Source: Bacillota bacterium (GTDB lineage Bacteria; Bacillota; Clostridia; Lachnospirales; Lachnospiraceae). Taken from it: a DNA stretch of 10,614 nt. Both the position numbers and the translations under genes were made by a program. Position 1 is the first letter of the stretch. The number at the start of each line of letters is the position of its first letter. The DNA is taken from the NCBI GenBank assembly GCA_023411225.1, contig JAEYPA010000043.1:1-10614 (forward strand), read 5' to 3'. Below the pieces are notes generated by a model. It searched no databases. It saw only the letters and a list, made by a program, of their open reading frames with translations, and was not told the DNA's origin. Positions 6,810 to 10,614 of the stretch are shown one piece after another.

Positions 6810-7724
6810 GTGTTAGATGTATGTTTACTCGGTACCAGCGGTATGATGCCGTTACCAGGCCGATATTTAACCGCTTTAATGACTAGATATAATGGAAGTA
6901 GTTTATTAATAGATTGTGGTGAAGGAACTCAGATGGCAATTCGCCAAAAGGGATGGAGTTTTCATCCTATTGATGTGATTTGTTTTACTCATTTTCATGG
7001 GGACCATATTAGTGGCTTACCAGGTCTCTTATTATCTATGGGTAATGCAGATCGGTTGAAAGAGGTTACACTGATAGGACCAAAAGGCTTAGAGAAGGTG
7101 GTTAAGGCACTACGTATCATCGCTCCTGAGCTCCCGTTCCCTCTTCGTTTTATCGAACTTTCTGGAAAAGAAGAGGTCATTGAGATAAATGGATATCGTA
7201 TTGAAGCCTTTCGTGTTCAACATAATGTCGTTTGCTATGGCTATAACATTGAAATAAGAAGAAATGGAAGATTTTTTGTTGAAAAGGCAATGGAGAATAA
7301 AGTTCCGAAGGAAATTTGGAGTCGATTACAAAAAGGGGAGGAAGTGATCTTAGAGAATCAAACCTTTACTCCAGATATGGTTCTTGGACCGGAAAGAAAA
7401 GGAATTAAGGTGACCTACTGTACAGATACAAGGCCGATTGCTCAAATAAGTAAAATGGCCTATAAAGCGGATTTATTTATTTCAGAAGGTATGTATGGGG
7501 AAAAAGAAAAGGCAGAAAAGGCAGTTGAGCATAAACATATGACATTTTATGATGCTGCCAGATTAGCTAAGGAGGCTGAAGTTGGACAATTATGGCTTAC
7601 TCATTATAGCCCATCCCTCACAAAACCAGAGGAATATATGGAAGAGGTAAGGTCAATCTTTCCTACAGCTTATGCAGGCAAGGATGGTAAATCAATTGAG
7701 TTGGATTTTGACAAGGATGAGTAA
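6810..7724 (+). CDS. rnz: Ribonuclease Z
   Basis: RNase Z is a zinc-dependent endonuclease of the metallo-beta-lactamase fold that cuts the 3' trailer from tRNA precursors. It is especially needed where CCA is not encoded, as in the first tRNA gene of this window. The 304-residue protein has the N-terminal GTSGMMPLP motif, the metal site HFHGDH (H61, H63, D65, H66), and further ligands H138, D206 (in CTDTRP, where many family members have TGDTRP) and H265 (in LTHYSPS). A family-typical HKHMT motif lies before the last ligand. Translation starts at GTG 6810, with AGGAAG at 6800-6805. It is first in a cluster with a DUF6715-like gene, tsaD and ispD. Confidence 0.95.
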   Translation: MLDVCLLGTSGMMPLPGRYLTALMTRYNGSSLLIDCGEGTQMAIRQKGWSFHPIDVICFTHFHGDHISGLPGLLLSMGNADRLKEVTLIGPKGLEKVVKALRIIAPELPFPLRFIELSGKEEVIEINGYRIEAFRVQHNVVCYGYNIEIRRNGRFFVEKAMENKVPKEIWSRLQKGEEVILENQTFTPDMVLGPERKGIKVTYCTDTRPIAQISKMAYKADLFISEGMYGEKEKAEKAVEHKHMTFYDAARLAKEAEVGQLWLTHYSPSLTKPEEYMEEVRSIFPTAYAGKDGKSIELDFDKDE

Positions 7725-7760
7725 TTAAGTAGTAAGAATAATTTGTAAGGGGGATAATCA

Positions 7761-8366
7761 ATGAAAAGAAAGAATATTGGTATAATAGTTTTCTTTGTAC
7801 TAGTTGCTGCAGGTGTTGTTGGTCTATATTATTATTTGATCACCCATAAGTCTGGTGCTGGGGAAGATTTAACGGCGAAAAAGACAGCTGTACAGGAATT
7901 AATTGATAGAGATTTGGATACCTATTATCCTGCTACGGTGAATGTAGTTATGGAGACTTACAGTAAATTCTGTGAAGTTCTCTATAATGAAAAATATTCA
8001 GAAGAAGAATATGGAAAGCTTATGAAACAATACAGAAAACTTCTGGATGATGAACTTTTAGCCCAGAATCCAGAGAATATGCAGCTTACTATTATGAATG
8101 AAGAGATTACAAAATATAAAGATGATAAAAAGAATATTTTCAGTTTTCGATTTATAGATGATCCAGAGAATAAAGAAAGTGAAATTGATGGAAAATCTTA
8201 TGCCACTGTAACCATGTCCTTTGGTATTAAGAAAGGGGCCTCCAGAGTGGAGACTACAGAGGAAACCTTCATTTTGAGAAAAGACAACAAGAATAGGTGG
8301 AAAATACTTGGGTGGAAGTTGAGAGATAAGAAGAATGCTACGGCTAGCCCTAAGTCAGATGAATAA
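7761..8366 (+). CDS. DUF6715-like membrane-anchored protein
   Basis: This is a 201-residue protein with one N-terminal membrane segment at about residues 5-28, preceded by a Lys/Arg-rich start (MKRKN). That suggests an anchor with the rest outside the membrane. The remainder is polar and charged, and mixes helices with strands. It includes a YP-x-TV region near 55-60, a YNEKYSEEEY stretch, and a C-terminal FILRKD...RWKILGW motif that recalls DUF6715 and similar domains with a cystatin/NTF2-like half. I assign the family from memory of its pattern; function is unknown. The site AAGGGGGA at 7747-7754 lies six bases before the ATG. The gene lies 36 bases after rnz and 27 before tsaD, so it is likely cotranscribed with them. 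The last residues are Lys/Ser-rich and probably disordered. Confidence 0.7.
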   Translation: MKRKNIGIIVFFVLVAAGVVGLYYYLITHKSGAGEDLTAKKTAVQELIDRDLDTYYPATVNVVMETYSKFCEVLYNEKYSEEEYGKLMKQYRKLLDDELLAQNPENMQLTIMNEEITKYKDDKKNIFSFRFIDDPENKESEIDGKSYATVTMSFGIKKGASRVETTEETFILRKDNKNRWKILGWKLRDKKNATASPKSDE

Positions 8367-8393
8367 GGGAAATTGGAAGAAAGGTTAGATAAA

Positions 8394-9416
8394 ATGAAAA
8401 AAGATATTACTATTTTAGCCATTGAGTCATCTTGTGATGAGACAGCTGCAGCCGTTGTAATAAATGGACGCCAAGTATTGTCTAATATTATTTCATCTCA
8501 AATAGAGCTTCATAAATTGTACGGAGGTGTTGTTCCTGAAATAGCATCCAGAAAGCACATAGAAAAGATAAATGTGGTTATTGAAGAGGCTTTGCGTGAG
8601 GCCAATATGACACTAGAGGATATAGATGCTGTAGGCGTTACCTACGGGCCGGGCTTGGTTGGGGCGCTTCTGGTAGGAGTGGCTGAGGCAAAAGCCATTG
8701 CCTATGCAGCAAACAAACCACTAATTGGTGTACATCATATAGAGGGACATGTGTCTGCAAACTATATAGATAACCCCGATTTAGAGCCACCATTTATGTG
8801 TCTGATTGTGTCAGGCGGGCATACTCATATCGTTCATGTAAAGGCTTATGGTGTTTATGAAATAATAGGTAGAACCAGAGATGATGCGGCAGGAGAGGCT
8901 TTTGATAAAGTAGCTAGGGCGATTGGTCTTGGTTATCCAGGTGGTCCTAAGATAGACAAGCTTTCGAAAGAAGGAAATAGTAAAGCAATAACATTTCCTA
9001 GAGCACATATCGAGGGAGCAGAATTTGATTTTAGTTTTAGTGGAATTAAATCTGCGGTTTTAAATTATATTAATTCCTGTGGAATGAAGGGAGAAGAAGT
9101 CAACAAAGCTGACGTTGCCGCTTCCTTTCAGCAAGCTGTAGTTGACGTTCTAGTAGAAAGAACTATAAAGGCAGCTAAGAAATATGGTCTCAATAAAGTA
9201 GCCATAGCCGGAGGTGTTGCAGCCAATTCATCTCTAAGAATAGCTATGGAAAATGCATGTAAGGTGGAAGAACGCATTTTTTATCATCCCTCTATTATTA
9301 TGTGTACCGATAATGCAGCAATGATAGGTTCTGCAGCTTACTATGAGTTTATCAATGGAACCAGAGATGGATTAGACTTAAATGCTGTTCCTAATTTGAA
9401 AATAGGACAACGTTAG
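8394..9416 (+). CDS. tsaD: tRNA N6-adenosine threonylcarbamoyltransferase TsaD
   Basis: TsaD is the catalytic subunit that moves the threonylcarbamoyl group from threonylcarbamoyl-AMP to A37 of tRNA, together with TsaB and TsaE. The 340-residue protein is complete. It has IESSCDET at 10-17, the HxxxH metal site H115 and H119 (in HHIEGH), VSGGHTHIV, GEAFDKVAR...GYPGGP, FSFSGIKSAVL, AGGVAANSSLR, and the third metal ligand D306 in CTDNA. The ATG at 8394 has GAAAGG at 8379-8384, nine bases upstream. A TTG at 8373 in frame would add seven unconserved residues and has no properly spaced site. It is separated from tsaE-tsaB-rimI by the Cys4, rnz and DUF6715-like genes, but both halves of the system are in this window. 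Confidence 0.97.
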   Translation: MKKDITILAIESSCDETAAAVVINGRQVLSNIISSQIELHKLYGGVVPEIASRKHIEKINVVIEEALREANMTLEDIDAVGVTYGPGLVGALLVGVAEAKAIAYAANKPLIGVHHIEGHVSANYIDNPDLEPPFMCLIVSGGHTHIVHVKAYGVYEIIGRTRDDAAGEAFDKVARAIGLGYPGGPKIDKLSKEGNSKAITFPRAHIEGAEFDFSFSGIKSAVLNYINSCGMKGEEVNKADVAASFQQAVVDVLVERTIKAAKKYGLNKVAIAGGVAANSSLRIAMENACKVEERIFYHPSIIMCTDNAAMIGSAAYYEFINGTRDGLDLNAVPNLKIGQR

Positions 9417-9442
9417 TTATATAGAGTTTAGGGAGGCTGAAC

Positions 9443-10135
9443 ATGAGCAATAAGGTGGTGGCGATAGTCTTGGCAGCAGGACAAGGCAAGAGAATGAACA
9501 GCCAGGTAGCCAAACAATATCTGCAGATAAAAAATAGACCTTTGTTATATTATACCCTAACAGCGTTTGAAAAGAGCTACGTAGATGAAATAATCCTTGT
9601 GACAGCGAATGGAGAAGAGCGGTATTGTAAAGAGCAGATAGTGGATAGTTTTGGTATAAAAAAAATAAAAGCCATTGTTTCTGGTGGGAGAGAAAGATAC
9701 GATTCTGTATGGCAGGGTCTTAATGCATGCCACGAAGCAGAATATGTATTAATTCACGATGGAGCCAGACCATGTATTAAGCCAGAGATTATTAATAGAA
9801 CCATAGACTGCGTGAAAGAGAATCAGGCGTGTATTGTAGCTATGCCGGTAAAGGATACTATTAAGATAGTAGATGATGGTATGGTTGCAGAGACTTTAGA
9901 TCGTAAGTCGCTTATGATTGTTCAAACACCTCAGGCTTTTTCTTATTCTTTAATAAGAAATGCCTATGAAAAAATTATGCAGTACGAGCATGATAATCTT
10001 ACGGATGATGCAATGGTAGTAGAACGTGCGACTGATGTTTCAATTCATATTGTAGAAGGTAGCTATACCAATATTAAGGTTACAACCCCGGAAGATATGT
10101 TGGTAGCAGAAACTTTTTTGCGTTCAATTGGCTGA
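9443..10135 (+). CDS. ispD: 2-C-methyl-D-erythritol 4-phosphate cytidylyltransferase
   Basis: IspD is the third enzyme of the MEP pathway of isoprenoid synthesis. It joins CTP and 2-C-methyl-D-erythritol 4-phosphate to give the CDP-derivative and pyrophosphate, in the cytoplasm. The 230-residue protein has the nucleotide-binding loop LAAGQGKRM at 10-18, K24, the SGGRERYDSV motif starting near residue 80, HDGARP with the metal-binding D106, the VKDTIK stretch, QTPQAF and the substrate-site TDD near 187-189. AGGGAGG at 9430-9436 is six bases before the ATG. It starts 26 bases after tsaD and ends the apparent operon ahead of the terminator at 10210. It is a stand-alone IspD, with no IspF fusion. 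Confidence 0.96.
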   Translation: MSNKVVAIVLAAGQGKRMNSQVAKQYLQIKNRPLLYYTLTAFEKSYVDEIILVTANGEERYCKEQIVDSFGIKKIKAIVSGGRERYDSVWQGLNACHEAEYVLIHDGARPCIKPEIINRTIDCVKENQACIVAMPVKDTIKIVDDGMVAETLDRKSLMIVQTPQAFSYSLIRNAYEKIMQYEHDNLTDDAMVVERATDVSIHIVEGSYTNIKVTTPEDMLVAETFLRSIG

Positions 10136-10154
10136 TATGCGTAAATTGTTTGAA

Positions 10155-10174
10155 TTTTAGAAAAAATTCTAAAA
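10155..10174. repeat. AT-rich palindrome upstream of a promoter
   Basis: TTTTAGAA (10155-10162) and TTCTAAAA (10167-10174) form a perfect inverted repeat around AAAA. It ends six bases before the -35 box at 10181. It could act as an UP element for RNA polymerase, as an operator, or as a weak hairpin after ispD. Confidence 0.45.
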
Positions 10175-10180
10175 ACATTA

Positions 10181-10209
10181 TTGACATTCCCATTTTTGCA
10201 TGGTAAAAT
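10181..10209 (+). promoter_or_regulatory. Near-consensus promoter abutting the ispD terminator
   Basis: TTGACA (10181-10186), a 17-base spacer ending in TGG and TAAAAT (10204-10209) give a consensus -35 and an extended -10. Transcription would start near 10216, inside the left arm of the terminator hairpin at 10210-10242. The likely targets are the tRNA genes from 10391, which would make it an upstream promoter of a tandem pair. Confidence 0.65.
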
Positions 10210-10245
10210 AAATCTTGTCGCTGCGAGAGAGTGACAAGATTTTTT
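10210..10245 (+). terminator. Intrinsic terminator after ispD
   Basis: Bases 10210-10222 pair with 10230-10242: ten Watson-Crick pairs (AAATCTTGTC with GACAAGATTT), then one G-U and two more pairs around a seven-base loop. TTTTT at 10241-10245 follows. It is a strong end for the rnz-ispD transcript. Confidence 0.85.
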
Positions 10246-10346
10246 GCTTAAGTTGTGTCTGAAATGAGCTTTGTCTGGTTTGGCACAGAAGTTAATATAA
10301 CATTGTAAATACGACATTATAGAACAACGAACTACTTTAAAAATGC

Positions 10347-10375
10347 TTGACAAGGCATATGTGACATGATATACT
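10347..10375 (+). promoter_or_regulatory. Sigma-A promoter of the tRNA-Ser genes
   Basis: TTGACA (10347-10352), a 17-base spacer ending in TGA and TATACT (10370-10375) form a very strong promoter with an extended -10. Transcription would start near 10382, nine bases before the first tRNA. Confidence 0.85.
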
Positions 10376-10390
10376 AATCAAGCACGATTT

Positions 10391-10476
10391 GGAGAGGTGT
10401 CCGAGTGGTTTAAGGAGCTGGTCTTGAAAACCAGTGATTCCGAAAGGGACCGTGGGTTCGAATCCCACCTTCTCCG
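10391..10476 (+). tRNA. tRNA-Ser (anticodon UGA)
   Basis: The acceptor arm GGAGAGG (10391-10397) pairs with CTTCTCC (10469-10475), with one G-U, and the discriminator is G10476. The anticodon stem CTGGT/ACCAG holds the loop CTTGAAA, giving anticodon TGA, which reads UCA and other UCN codons. A long variable arm typical of serine tRNAs precedes the T-arm GTGGG-TTCGAAT-CCCAC. CCA is not encoded, so 3' processing by RNase Z and CCA addition are expected. Confidence 0.95.
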
Positions 10477-10527
10477 TTTGAGTTTTAATAATCTCATATT
10501 ATGTTATAAATTAGGCGTTAAGGCTAT

Positions 10528-10614
10528 GGAGAAGTACCCAAGCGGCTGAAGGGGCTCCCCTGGAAAGGGAGTAGGTCGTTAATAGCGGCGCGAGGGTTCA
10601 AATCCCTCCTTCTC
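10528..10614 (+). tRNA. tRNA-Ser (anticodon GGA), cut by the window end
   Basis: The acceptor 5' arm GGAGAAG starts at 10528. The anticodon stem CTCCC/GGGAG holds the loop CTGGAAA, giving anticodon GGA, which reads UCC and UCU. A long variable arm and the T-arm GAGGG-TTCAAAT-CCCTC follow. The window stops within the 3' acceptor strand (CTTCTC), so about two bases are missing. It lies 51 bases after the first tRNA-Ser and is probably in the same transcript. Confidence 0.93.

Noticed and set aside
6995..7180. 61-codon - strand open frame inside rnz
   Set aside because: Shadow of the metal-site region of rnz.
8373..8393. TTG start giving a longer TsaD
   Set aside because: The GA-rich site before it is only two bases away, while the ATG at 8394 has GAAAGG nine bases upstream.
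8198..8422. 74-codon - strand open frame across the DUF6715-like/tsaD junction
   Set aside because: Antisense to two supported genes, with no features of its own.
8811..9008. 65-codon - strand open frame inside tsaD
   Set aside because: Shadow of conserved tsaD codons.
10246..10346. T-box leader or riboswitch before the tRNA genes
   Set aside because: No specifier-type stem or T-box-like motif is visible; the region is AT-rich spacer between two promoters.
10063..10353. 96-codon - strand open frame after ispD
   Set aside because: It runs through the end of ispD, a promoter and an intrinsic terminator and has no family features.
1..10614. CRISPR array, toxin-antitoxin pair or phage genes
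   Set aside because: No regularly spaced repeats, paired small genes or phage structural genes were seen on either strand.

Overview
The window looks like a chromosomal segment of a low-GC Gram-positive anaerobe, most likely a member of the Clostridia of the Lachnospiraceae type. That placement is inferred from AT-rich codon use, strong GGAGG-type ribosome binding sites, consensus sigma-A promoters, tRNAs without encoded CCA, and lineage-typical small proteins (a YcxB-like protein, a 74-residue Cys4 protein and a DUF6715-like protein) sitting among housekeeping genes.

Bases 1-124 are the 3' end of a group II intron on the + strand: the last 16 codons of its reverse transcriptase/maturase, then folded domains V and VI with a bulged branch-point A. 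A 12-bp hairpin that pairs only in + strand RNA follows at 130-174. Convergent with the intron lies a - strand gene (185-1531) for a multi-pass membrane protein of unknown function, with its own promoter. Back to back with it is tex (1683-3827), an S1-domain nucleic-acid-binding protein, closed by an intrinsic terminator.

From 3956 a promoter with an extended -10 starts an apparent operon: YcxB-like membrane protein, tsaE, tsaB and rimI. A small Cys4 protein follows at 6284-6508. Next comes a gene-poor stretch (6509-6809) whose centre is a long imperfect hairpin, either a terminator or a small mobile-element remnant. A further promoter then drives rnz (RNase Z), a DUF6715-like membrane-anchored protein, tsaD and ispD, ended by a strong terminator at 10210-10245. 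Two serine tRNA genes (anticodons UGA and GGA) close the window; the second is cut by the window end.

The genes share a theme. TsaE, TsaB and TsaD together make the t6A37 modification of ANN-decoding tRNAs, RNase Z matures tRNA 3' ends, RimI acetylates a ribosomal protein, and tRNA-Ser genes lie next door. IspD (isoprenoid precursors by the MEP pathway) and Tex are general housekeeping functions. The less ordinary parts are the intron 3' end with its hairpin, the unknown membrane protein, the 6613-6671 hairpin, and a near-consensus promoter directly abutting the ispD terminator. I saw no complete novel defence or mobile system in this window.
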